Positions 15,831-23,328 of a stretch of 64,000 nucleotides of DNA are shown here, one piece after another. The position numbers were made by a program, and so were the translations under genes. A model generated the notes under the pieces. That model had not been told where the DNA came from and ran no database searches. It saw only the letters and a list, made by a program, of their open reading frames with translations. Numbering within the stretch: position 1 is the first letter of the stretch; every line of letters begins with the position of its first letter. This DNA comes from Stenotrophomonas koreensis. GTDB lineage: Bacteria; Pseudomonadota; Gammaproteobacteria; Xanthomonadales; Xanthomonadaceae. Location of the stretch: NCBI RefSeq assembly GCF_001431525.1, contig NZ_LDJH01000006.1, forward strand, positions 186,001 to 250,000, read 5' to 3'.

Positions 15831-16778
15831 GTGAGCGCAGCCCCCGATTCCCCGCTTGCCGCCCGTGCTGCCACGGCATCGCGGCGTCTGGCACTGTCCG
15901 GCCTGGCCCTGGCCGCGATCGGCGCGGTGGCTGCCTCGGGCAAGGCGATCATCGTCAAGCTGGCCTACCGCCACGGCATCGATGCGATGTCGCTGCTGGC
16001 TCTGCGGATGCTGGTGGCCTTCCCGTTTTTCGTGGCGATGGGGCTGTGGGCGGCCCGGCGTTCGTCCCGGACGTTGTCGCTGCGCGAGTGGCTGCAGGTC
16101 GCCGGCCTGGGTTTTACCGGTTACTACCTGTCCAGCTACCTGGATTTTCTTGGCCTGGCCTACATCAGCGCGACCCTGGAACGGCTGATCCTGTACCTGA
16201 GCCCGACCCTGGTGATGCTGATCGCGCTGGTGGTGCTGGGCCAGCGTCCCAGCCGGCAGCAGCTGCTGGCCCTGGCCGTCAGCTACGGCGGGGTGCTGCT
16301 GGCCTTCGGCCATGACATCGCCTTTGATGGCCGGCGCACCCTGATCGGCAGTGCGCTGGTGTTTGCCGGTGCACTCAGTTACGCCATCTACCTGTTCGGC
16401 AGCGGCCAGGTGGTGGCACGCATCGGTGCGTTGCGCCTGACCGCCTATGCCAGCGGCATCGCCAGCGTGCTGTGCGTGGGCCAGTACCTGTTGACCCGGC
16501 CGGCCAGCGGCCTGCTGGCTTTCCCTGCGCCGGTGTATTGGCTGTCCCTGCTCAACGGCACGCTGTGCACGGTGCTGCCGGTGCTGGCGATCATGATCGG
16601 GGTCAAGCGGATCGGCCCGGCGCTGGCCGCGCAGGTGTCGATGCTCGGCCCGGTATCCACCATCGTGCTCAGTGTCTGGCTGCTGGCCGAGCCGATGGGC
16701 CTGTGGCAGAGCGCCGGTACCGCGCTGGTGCTGGCAGGCGTGTTGCTGGTTGGCCGTGGTGCGGGGCGCGGCCGGTGA
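15831..16778 (+). CDS. EamA/DMT-family transporter
   Basis: A 315-residue protein with about ten transmembrane helices in two EamA halves. GTG 15831 follows CCAGGA by about 10 bases. Typical features are the first-helix GAVAASGKAIIVKLAYR, the helix-4/5 region YISATLERLILYLSPTLVMLIALVVLGQRP and the end of the second half AAQVSMLGPVSTIVLSVWLLAEP. Members export or import small metabolites, often amino acids; the substrate cannot be read from the sequence. The stop overlaps the GTG of the alkyltransferase-like gene. A GATAAT box about 30 bases upstream may be its -10. Confidence 0.88.
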   Translation: MSAAPDSPLAARAATASRRLALSGLALAAIGAVAASGKAIIVKLAYRHGIDAMSLLALRMLVAFPFFVAMGLWAARRSSRTLSLREWLQVAGLGFTGYYLSSYLDFLGLAYISATLERLILYLSPTLVMLIALVVLGQRPSRQQLLALAVSYGGVLLAFGHDIAFDGRRTLIGSALVFAGALSYAIYLFGSGQVVARIGALRLTAYASGIASVLCVGQYLLTRPASGLLAFPAPVYWLSLLNGTLCTVLPVLAIMIGVKRIGPALAAQVSMLGPVSTIVLSVWLLAEPMGLWQSAGTALVLAGVLLVGRGAGRGR

Positions 16779-17113
16779 GCGCGGCCGACAGGATCCTGGC
16801 CGCGGTGCAGGCCATCGGCCCTGGCCAGGTCCGTTCGTATGCGCAGGTGGCCGCGGCGGCGGGCCTGCCCGGGCGTGCCCGCCAGGTGGCCCGGGTACTG
16901 GCCGGCAGTGAGGGCCGCCTGCCATGGCACCGGGTGGTACGCGCCGATGGCCGGATTGCCTTTGCGCCCGGCAGTGCCCAGGCGGCCGAACAGGCGGCGG
17001 CTCTGCAGGCCGAAGGCGTGGTCGTGGTCAATGGCCGGGTAGCCCGGGCATGGCGGCCGGCACCGGCACTGGATGCCTGGCTGTGGCAGCAGCCGGACCG
17101 GCCCCCGGTATGA
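16775..17113 (+). CDS. Alkyltransferase-like protein (ATL, non-enzymatic MGMT homologue)
   Basis: A 112-residue protein of the O6-methylguanine-DNA methyltransferase C-terminal fold. GTG 16775 overlaps the stop of the transporter gene. The DNA-binding helix (GQVRSYAQVAAAAGLPGRARQVARVL) is intact, but the active-site PCHR reads PWHR (Trp51), as in bacterial ATLs. Such proteins bind O6-alkylguanine without repairing it and hand the lesion to nucleotide-excision repair. A frameshift is unlikely since the rest of the domain is undisturbed. The coupling to a transporter gene is probably positional only. Confidence 0.88.
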   Translation: MSAADRILAAVQAIGPGQVRSYAQVAAAAGLPGRARQVARVLAGSEGRLPWHRVVRADGRIAFAPGSAQAAEQAAALQAEGVVVVNGRVARAWRPAPALDAWLWQQPDRPPV

Positions 17114-17114
17114 T
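17109..17114 (+). promoter_or_regulatory. Possible -10 element for the rhomboid gene
   Basis: TATGAT lies at the very end of the alkyltransferase-like gene, 28 bases before the rhomboid start. No good -35 is visible at 16-18 bases. Confidence 0.35.
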
Positions 17115-17141
17115 GGCGGCAGATCGTTTTGTGGAGTAGTC

Positions 17142-17813
17142 ATGCTGTCACGCATCCCCCCCGTGACCCGTGCGCTGTTGATCGCCAATGTGGCCATGTT
17201 TGTAGTGCAGTTGCTGCTTGGCGACCGCTTTACCGACTGGCTGGCGTTATGGCCGCTGGGCAGCCAGCCGCGGCATGCCTTTGAGAGCATCGGCACCTTC
17301 ATGCCGTGGCAGTTGCTCAGCTACGGCTTCCTGCATGGCGATTTCATGCACCTGTTCTTCAACATGCTGGCGCTTTTCATGTTCGGCCCGCCGCTGGAAG
17401 CGGTCTGGGGCGAGCGCCGTTTTGCCACCTACTTCCTGCTGGCCATCGTCGGTGCCGGCATCTGCCAGTTGCTGCTGGCCGCACTGACTGGCAGCCAGGC
17501 CTCGGTGATCGGCGCGTCCGGCGCGGTGTATGCGCTGCTGCTGGGCTACGGCCTGCTGTTCCCCAACCAGCGGGTGATGCTGCTGTTTCCACCGATCCCG
17601 ATGAAGGCGCGCACCTTCGTCATCCTGTTCGGTGTCGGCGCGTTGTTCCTGGGCATGACCGGATTGCAGCCGGGGGTGGCCCACTTTGCCCACCTCGGCG
17701 GGATGATCACCGGCTGGCTGTTGATCCGGCACTGGCGCAACGGCGGTGGCCGTCGCGGTGGTGGCTCCGGTGGCAGTGGCGGCAAGCGTGACCACCTGCG
17801 GGTGATCAAGTAA
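17142..17813 (+). CDS. Rhomboid-family intramembrane serine protease
   Basis: A 223-residue inner-membrane protease with six hydrophobic helices. The catalytic dyad is visible: Ser126 in GASGAVYALL and His184 in HFAHLGGMITG; the stabilising asparagine region is HLFFNMLALFMFG (Asn74). A Gly/Arg/Ser-rich basic tail (residues 198-217) follows the last helix, on the cytoplasmic side by the positive-inside rule. Rhomboids cut membrane-spanning substrates near the outer face. The gene follows the alkyltransferase-like gene by 28 bases and may be transcribed with it or from its own promoter. Confidence 0.93.
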   Translation: MLSRIPPVTRALLIANVAMFVVQLLLGDRFTDWLALWPLGSQPRHAFESIGTFMPWQLLSYGFLHGDFMHLFFNMLALFMFGPPLEAVWGERRFATYFLLAIVGAGICQLLLAALTGSQASVIGASGAVYALLLGYGLLFPNQRVMLLFPPIPMKARTFVILFGVGALFLGMTGLQPGVAHFAHLGGMITGWLLIRHWRNGGGRRGGGSGGSGGKRDHLRVIK

Positions 17814-17841
17814 GCCTGCCGCAGCGTGCAGGGCCATGACC

Positions 17842-17868
17842 AAAGGCGCCATCACGGCGCCTTTTGTC
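17842..17868. terminator. Bidirectional terminator between rhomboid and M13 genes
   Basis: AAAGGCGCC (17842-17850) pairs with GGCGCCTTT (17856-17864) around a 5-base loop, with T-runs on both strands. It serves the two converging genes. Confidence 0.85.
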
Positions 17869-17887
17869 ATCGATGTGGCTGGAGTGG

Positions 17888-19900
17888 TTACGGCCAGATC
17901 TGCAGTTGTTGATCAGCCGGCAGCTGCATCGGCTGGCCGGCGCTGCAGCCAAAGGCCTGGCCGAAGGCTGGCAGGTTGGCCAGGATGGCGTTGACCCGCA
18001 GCGGGCCCGGCAGCTGCACCTGGCCGGTTTGCCGCGCCAGTGCCTCGCCGGGGGATACCGCCTGTGGCCACAGCTGTGCCCATGCGCTGAAGAACTGCTG
18101 GCGCTGCGTGCTGCCGGCCTGCGGCTCGATCTCCTGCCAGGTCTGCCAGGCCAGTTCCAGCCCGGACAGGTCGGCCAGCGCCGAATCACGTACCAGCGCC
18201 GGGTTGATCCTGGCATCGGCCACGCCGGGATACGCCAGCCCGGCCAGCTGCCGTTCCATCCGGCTGGTCAGCAATGCCCAGGCTGTCTGGTCGGCCGGTG
18301 TCCACCAGCTGCGCAGCTCGCCACGGGCATCGACCAGGGCGCCCTTGTGGTCGATGGCGCGGCTGAGCTCATGGCCGACCAACGCGCCGAAGCTGCCGAA
18401 TTTGGCCGCCGTGGTTGCCGCCGGGTCAAATACCGGTGGCTGCAGCACCGCCGCGGTGGCAATCAGCCGGTTCTGGGCAATGTCATAGGCCAGTGCCGGC
18501 TGTTGCGGCAGCACCTCCCAGCGGCGGTCGGCATTGCTCTGGCCGATGCGCCGCATCTCCTCGCGCTGGCGCCAGGTGGTGGCAATGAGCATGTTGCTGC
18601 CGAAACTGCCGCGCCCCATCGGCTGCACGCTGTAATCCAGATCGCGCAGCGGCGCGCCGATCTCGATCTTCATCGCCTGCAGTTTGGCCCGCGCCTCGGT
18701 CCTGGCCGCTTCACTGAGGTGTGGGGTGGCGATCACGGCGGCGATCTGCGCATCGCGCAATTTGTCGATGATCAGCCCGGCCTGGCGGCGGTCGGCAGTG
18801 GTCAGGTGGGTGGCGGTGTACTCGCGGCCGAGCATCGGCCCGGCGGCGAGATTGATGGCCTGCAGCACCTGCTCCCAGCGCGCCGGCGGGGTGCTTTGTC
18901 CGCGCAGCAGCCGGCCCCGGAATTCAAACTCGGCCTCGCGGTAGTGGCGCGACAGGTACGGGGCCATCGAATCGCCCACCCGCCAGCGCAGGTAGGCCTT
19001 CCAGTCGGCAAGGGGGTGGTTGCCGACCAGCCGGTCGACGCTGGCAAACACCGCCGGTTCGGCCAGCGAGACCTGGCCGGCGCTGACCCCCTGGGCCTTG
19101 AGGAAATCGCCAAGGCGCAGGTGGCGGTACTGGCGGTCCAGGCCGGCCACGGCGACCGGGGCGTAGTTGTTGAACGGGTTGTTGATCCTTGCCAGCGCCT
19201 GCGACGGGGTGGCCAGCGCGGTTTCCAGTGCCAGCACCGCATCGGCCTCGCGCTCCAGGCGGTTGGCCGGGGTGCCGGTCAGGGCGAGGATCTGTTTGAT
19301 GTAATCACGGTAACGGCTGCGCACATGCTGGATCGGGGCATCGTCACGGGTGTAGAAGGCCGGATCCGGCAGCCCGGTGCCGCCCTGCATGAAATATCCC
19401 AGGTGGCGATCCAGCGCCTTCAGGTCGATATCGGCGTTGAAGTTGAAGGCCACAGGGATACCGACCTGGTGCAGGGCGGCGATGGTGGCTGGCAATTCGC
19501 GGTTGCGGCCCAGCGCGTTGATCCGGGCCAGCAGCGGTGCGATCGGCCTGGAGCCATCCGCTTCCACCGCCGCCTCATCCAGGCCCGAGGCCCAGAAGTC
19601 GCCGAGCAGCTTCTGCACCTCGTTGGCCGGCTGTTGCGCGGCGGCATCGAGCAGCGCCTTCTGCTGGGTCTGGGCATTGCCGGCCAGTTGCGCCAGGGCA
19701 CTGTTGGCACCGGTGGCCGGCAGTGGGTTGGCGGCCAGCCAGCCGGCATTGGCCAGGTGGTAAAAATCGCTGCAGGCCGGGGCCACGGCCGGGGCGCGTG
19801 CGGCGCGCCGGCGTTGGGCATCGGCATCGGCACTGGCTGTCAGGCCTGCCAGGCCCAGGCAGACAGTGATGGCAACAACAAGCGGACGGTTGGCGATCAT
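17888..19900 (-). CDS. M13-family metallopeptidase homologue with degenerate zinc site
   Basis: A 670-residue exported protein; ATG 19900 gives a signal peptide ending near TASADA (residue 27). The M13 (neprilysin/PepO) layout is clear: an N-terminal CSDFYHLANAGWL, a long helical domain, and a C-terminal catalytic domain. The zinc motif HExxH reads HELSR (His510, Glu511, Arg514), so the second ligand is lost. The third-ligand motif ENIADLGG reads SALADLSG, losing the glutamate, and the substrate-binding NAYY motif reads LAYD. Three separate losses point to an inactive pseudopeptidase that may bind peptides or regulate. It lies directly downstream of an intact M13 gene on the same strand. Confidence 0.9.
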   Translation of the reverse strand: MIANRPLVVAITVCLGLAGLTASADADAQRRRAARAPAVAPACSDFYHLANAGWLAANPLPATGANSALAQLAGNAQTQQKALLDAAAQQPANEVQKLLGDFWASGLDEAAVEADGSRPIAPLLARINALGRNRELPATIAALHQVGIPVAFNFNADIDLKALDRHLGYFMQGGTGLPDPAFYTRDDAPIQHVRSRYRDYIKQILALTGTPANRLEREADAVLALETALATPSQALARINNPFNNYAPVAVAGLDRQYRHLRLGDFLKAQGVSAGQVSLAEPAVFASVDRLVGNHPLADWKAYLRWRVGDSMAPYLSRHYREAEFEFRGRLLRGQSTPPARWEQVLQAINLAAGPMLGREYTATHLTTADRRQAGLIIDKLRDAQIAAVIATPHLSEAARTEARAKLQAMKIEIGAPLRDLDYSVQPMGRGSFGSNMLIATTWRQREEMRRIGQSNADRRWEVLPQQPALAYDIAQNRLIATAAVLQPPVFDPAATTAAKFGSFGALVGHELSRAIDHKGALVDARGELRSWWTPADQTAWALLTSRMERQLAGLAYPGVADARINPALVRDSALADLSGLELAWQTWQEIEPQAGSTQRQQFFSAWAQLWPQAVSPGEALARQTGQVQLPGPLRVNAILANLPAFGQAFGCSAGQPMQLPADQQLQIWP

Positions 19901-19973
19901 GGGCGGCCTTGACGGGACGGCAGGCCTGGCAGTGTAGCAATCGCCCGGCGTGGTGCCGTCGGGCACAGACAAC

Positions 19974-20001
19974 AACGGCCCGGTGTTGCCACCGGGCCGT
20001 T
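19974..20001 (-). terminator. Hairpin terminator of the active M13 peptidase gene
   Basis: An 11-bp perfect stem (AACGGCCCGGT / ACCGGGCCGTT) with a 6-base loop, 20 bases after the stop codon on the minus strand. The following tract is only GTTGTTG, so it may be leaky. Confidence 0.65.
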
Positions 20002-20021
20002 GCCTGCAGCAGCGAAGGCGC

Positions 20022-22115
20022 TTACCAGATCACGATATGGTCATCGCCCTGGCGGCTCATGGCGCTGCCAGGCTTGCACTGGAAGGCAGCGGCAAAGGCC
20101 GGCAGGTTGGACGGCGCGCCACTGGCACGGAACTGTGCCGGTGCGTGCGGGTCGGTGGCCAGGCGCACCTTGGCATTTTCCGGGGTGTACTTGGTGCGCC
20201 ACACGGTGGCCCAGTTGGCAAAGAAGCGCTGGTCGCCGCTCATGCCGTCGATGGCCGCCACGTCCTTGCCGGCGGTGGCCAGCTTGTAGGCGTCATAGGC
20301 GGTGGCCAGGCCACCCAGGTCGGCGATGTTCTCGCCCAGGGTCAGGTGGCCGTTGACGTGCTGGTCGCCCACGGTATACAGGTTGAACTGGTTGACCAGC
20401 TTGCCGGTCAGGCTGGCAAAACCCTTGGCATCGGCATCGGTCCACCAGTTCTCGAAGTTGCCGGTGGCACCGAAACGGCTGCCCTGGTCATCGAAGCCGT
20501 GGGTCATCTCGTGGCCGATCACCGCACCGATACCGCCGTAGTTCAACGCGTCATCGGCGTTGGGGTCGAAGAACGGCGGCTGCAGGATCGCGGCCGGGAA
20601 CACGATCTCGTTGGCCAGCGGGTTGTAGTAGGCGTTGACCGTCTGCGGGGTCATGGCCCACTCGGTGCGGTCCACCGGCTTGCCGATCTTGGACAGGTTG
20701 AACTGGTAGTTGAAGGCATTGGCCGCACGCACGTTGGCCAGGTAGCCCTCGCGGCTGGTGGCAAGGCCGGACAGGTCACGCCACTTGTCCGGGTAGCCGA
20801 TCTTCGGGGTGAAGGTGGCCAGCTTGGCCAGCGCCTTCTGCTTGGTCTCGGCGCTCATCCAGGCCAGGTTCTCGATCCGGGCCTTCAGTGCGGTGGACAG
20901 GTTGCCGATCAGGGCTTCCATCTTGGCCTTGGATTCGGCCGGGAAGGCCACCTGGACGTAGATCTGGCCCATGGCTTCACCGGCGCCGGACTCGATGGTG
21001 CCCAGCACCTTCTTCCAGCGCGGGGTCTGCTCCTTCTGGCCGTTGAGGGTCTTGCCGTAGAACTCGTAGTTGGCGGTGACGAAGTCGGAGCTCAGGTACG
21101 GCGAGGCACTGTCGATGGTGTGGAAGCGCAGGTAGGCCTGCCAGGTGGCGATGTCGGTATCGCCCAGGGCGGCGCTGACTTCCTGGTGGAAGGACGGGAT
21201 GGCCAGCGAGAACTTGGCCGGTGCGGCCACGCCCTGGGAAGCGAAGAACTCGCTCCAGCTGAAGTTCGGGGTCAGGGTATCGGCCTCGGCCAGGGTGACC
21301 GGGTTGTAGAACAGCGATACGTCGCGGCTCAGTTCGACACTGGACTTGGACGCCTTGGCCAGGCGGGTCTCGAAGGCCACGACCTTGTCGGCCTGGGCGG
21401 CCGCGTCAGCGGCAGCGACGCCGGACAGCTCCAGCACGCGGGCCACATGGGCGCGGTAGGCGTCGAGCTTGTCCTTCTTGGCCGCGTCGGTGTAGTAGGT
21501 GGTGTCCGGCAGGCCCAGGCCGCCCTGGCTGGCATAGGCGATGTTGTTGGCCGAATCGGTGAAGTCGGCTTCGGCGCCGAAGCCGAACAGCGGGTTGAAG
21601 CCCTGGGCGGCGCTGCTGCGCAGCCAGGCAGCGACCGACTTGCCGTCGGTCAGCGCGGCGATGGCGTCCAGGTCGGCCTTGATCGGGGTGATGCCGGCAG
21701 CGTTGATGGCGGCCTCGTCCATGCCGGTGGCCCAGAAGTCACCGACGATCTTCTCCACGCCGGAGGCATTGGTCATCGCGGCGGCCTGCTCGGCCAGCTG
21801 GCGCTGTGCGGTGACCGAACGCTCGTCCAGGATGGTGAAGGCACCCCAGCTGCTGCGGTCACCCGGGATCTCGTTGGCGGCCAGCCACTTGCCGTTGACG
21901 TGGCCGGCGAAGTCGGTGCAGGCATCGATGGACGGATCAAGGTCGGAGGCATGGAAGGCGTTGTAGGCCGGCAGCTTGCTCTCGTCCAGGGTGAAGGCGG
22001 GCTTGGCTGCTTCAGTGCCCGCAGCCGCTGCGGCAGGTTCATCGCCGCCACAGGCGGCCAGCACGCCGGCCACGGCCAGCGACAACATCAGAAGCTTGGG
22101 AGTACGGGTATTCAC
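20022..22115 (-). CDS. M13-family zinc metallopeptidase, lipoprotein (PepO-like)
   Basis: A 697-residue protein. GTG 22115 is chosen because GGAGG lies about 10 bases upstream and the product begins with a lipoprotein signal (MLSLAVAGVLAAC). The Gluzincin site is intact: HEMTH (His535-His539), third ligand in LGENIADLGG, and the substrate motif VNAYYNP followed by NEIVFPAAILQPPFF. The C-terminal half therefore should be a working endopeptidase acting on short peptides at the periplasmic side. It precedes a paralogue that has lost these residues. Genes at 23329-28378 also point to peptide use, so the set could serve peptide nutrition. Confidence 0.93.
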   Translation of the reverse strand: MNTRTPKLLMLSLAVAGVLAACGGDEPAAAAAGTEAAKPAFTLDESKLPAYNAFHASDLDPSIDACTDFAGHVNGKWLAANEIPGDRSSWGAFTILDERSVTAQRQLAEQAAAMTNASGVEKIVGDFWATGMDEAAINAAGITPIKADLDAIAALTDGKSVAAWLRSSAAQGFNPLFGFGAEADFTDSANNIAYASQGGLGLPDTTYYTDAAKKDKLDAYRAHVARVLELSGVAAADAAAQADKVVAFETRLAKASKSSVELSRDVSLFYNPVTLAEADTLTPNFSWSEFFASQGVAAPAKFSLAIPSFHQEVSAALGDTDIATWQAYLRFHTIDSASPYLSSDFVTANYEFYGKTLNGQKEQTPRWKKVLGTIESGAGEAMGQIYVQVAFPAESKAKMEALIGNLSTALKARIENLAWMSAETKQKALAKLATFTPKIGYPDKWRDLSGLATSREGYLANVRAANAFNYQFNLSKIGKPVDRTEWAMTPQTVNAYYNPLANEIVFPAAILQPPFFDPNADDALNYGGIGAVIGHEMTHGFDDQGSRFGATGNFENWWTDADAKGFASLTGKLVNQFNLYTVGDQHVNGHLTLGENIADLGGLATAYDAYKLATAGKDVAAIDGMSGDQRFFANWATVWRTKYTPENAKVRLATDPHAPAQFRASGAPSNLPAFAAAFQCKPGSAMSRQGDDHIVIW

Positions 22116-22308
22116 GGTGCTGGCCTCCGGCCGAAAAGGGCATGCCCATGCATGCTGGATGCTGCAGACGATACGCCTGTTGGCCCGGCTGCAGGGGGTG
22201 TCGGAGGTCATGCAGGGAAAGCGGCGCCTGGCGATGGCCTGCACCAGTCATTGCACTCAGGTGCCGGGCTGTACCATAGGCGCCTGTTTGATTACCGATC
22301 GAGTTGCC

Positions 22309-23166
22309 GTGTCTGCCCAGCCCCTCACCCCGCCGTCCTCCCGCGCCGTCCAGGTTGGCCTGAAGCCGCATCCGCGCATTGCCAATGTCATTGCCGTGGG
22401 GTCGGGCAAGGGTGGGGTGGGCAAGTCCACCACCACGGTCAACCTGGCTCTGGCCCTGCAGCAGATGGGGGTGCGCGTGGGGGTGCTGGATGCCGATGTG
22501 TACGGCCCCAGTGTGCCGTTGATGCTGGGCCTGTCCGGCCGGCCGGAAAGCACCGATGACAAGAAGATCATCCCGATGCGCGCGCTGGGGGTGGACACCA
22601 TGTCCATCGGTTACCTGATCGAGGACGATTCACCGATGATCTGGCGTGGGCCCATGGCCACCCAGGCCCTGACCCAGTTTTTCAATGACACCCTGTGGGA
22701 TGCGCTGGATGTATTGCTGATCGACCTGCCGCCGGGCACCGGTGACATCCAGTTGACCCTGTCGCAGAAGATTCCGGTGGCCGGGGCCGTGGTGGTGACC
22801 ACCCCGCAGGAAGTGGCCACCCTGGATGCGCGCAAGGCCATCGCCATGTTCGAGAAGGTCTCGATTCCCGTTCTCGGCCTGGTAGAGAACATGGCCGTGC
22901 ATGTGTGCAGCAACTGCGGCCATGCCGAGCACATCTTCGGCAGCGGCGGTGGCCAGGCCATGGCGGCACGGTACAACGTGCCACTGCTGGGCTCGTTGCC
23001 GCTGGATGCCGTCATCCGCGAGCAGGCCGACGCCGGCACACCGATCGTCGCTGCGCAGCCCGACGCTGCGGTCAGTCAGGGGTATGCGGCCGTGGCCAGG
23101 GCATTGATGGCGCAGCTTGGCGGCCTGCCGCGTGCGCAGATCGCGCTCAATACCCTGATCAGCTGA
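22309..23166 (+). CDS. mrp: Iron-sulfur cluster carrier protein Mrp/ApbC
   Basis: A 285-residue cytoplasmic P-loop ATPase. GTG 22309 yields VSAQPLTPPS; the frame is open far upstream, but that part overlaps the divergent M13 start and is not conserved in style. The deviant Walker A GSGKGGVGKST (residues 31-41), the switch region DADVYGPSVPLMLGL, IDLPPGTGD and the bridging cysteines Cys200 and Cys203 (VCSNCGH) are all present. Mrp assembles and delivers 4Fe-4S clusters. The N-terminal MIP18-like domain found in some members is absent, so this is the short form. Confidence 0.93.
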   Translation: MSAQPLTPPSSRAVQVGLKPHPRIANVIAVGSGKGGVGKSTTTVNLALALQQMGVRVGVLDADVYGPSVPLMLGLSGRPESTDDKKIIPMRALGVDTMSIGYLIEDDSPMIWRGPMATQALTQFFNDTLWDALDVLLIDLPPGTGDIQLTLSQKIPVAGAVVVTTPQEVATLDARKAIAMFEKVSIPVLGLVENMAVHVCSNCGHAEHIFGSGGGQAMAARYNVPLLGSLPLDAVIREQADAGTPIVAAQPDAAVSQGYAAVARALMAQLGGLPRAQIALNTLIS

Positions 23167-23193
23167 AGACCACTCTGCCGACCGCACAGTGAC

Positions 23194-23220
23194 AAGGCGA
23201 CCGCCACGGTCGCCTTTTTT
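23194..23220 (+). terminator. Rho-independent terminator of mrp
   Basis: GGCGACCG (23196-23203) pairs with CGGTCGCC (23207-23214), followed by six T, about 30 bases after the stop. Confidence 0.9.
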
Positions 23221-23272
23221 CATGCCGGCAATAACGTCCCGCGCCATGGTTTTCATCGGCACAGCCAAATGA

Positions 23273-23299
23273 CAAAGGGCGGCCATTGGCCGCCCTTTG
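23273..23299 (-). terminator. Terminator of the TonB-dependent receptor gene
   Basis: A near-perfect 13-bp inverted repeat (CAAAGGGCGGCCA / TGGCCGCCCTTTG) with almost no spacer. On the minus strand it ends in TTTG followed by an A/T-rich tract, 30 bases after the receptor stop codon. Confidence 0.75.
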
Positions 23300-23328
23300 C
23301 GTGTTGCTTCAGCTCAGATCGGAAGTGA

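Noticed and set aside
19950-22559. Very long open frame antisense to the M13 peptidase genes
   Set aside because: It mirrors the codon periodicity of the true genes on the other strand, has low-complexity Gly/Val/Ala/Gln composition and no domain; the same effect occurs antisense to other GC-rich genes.
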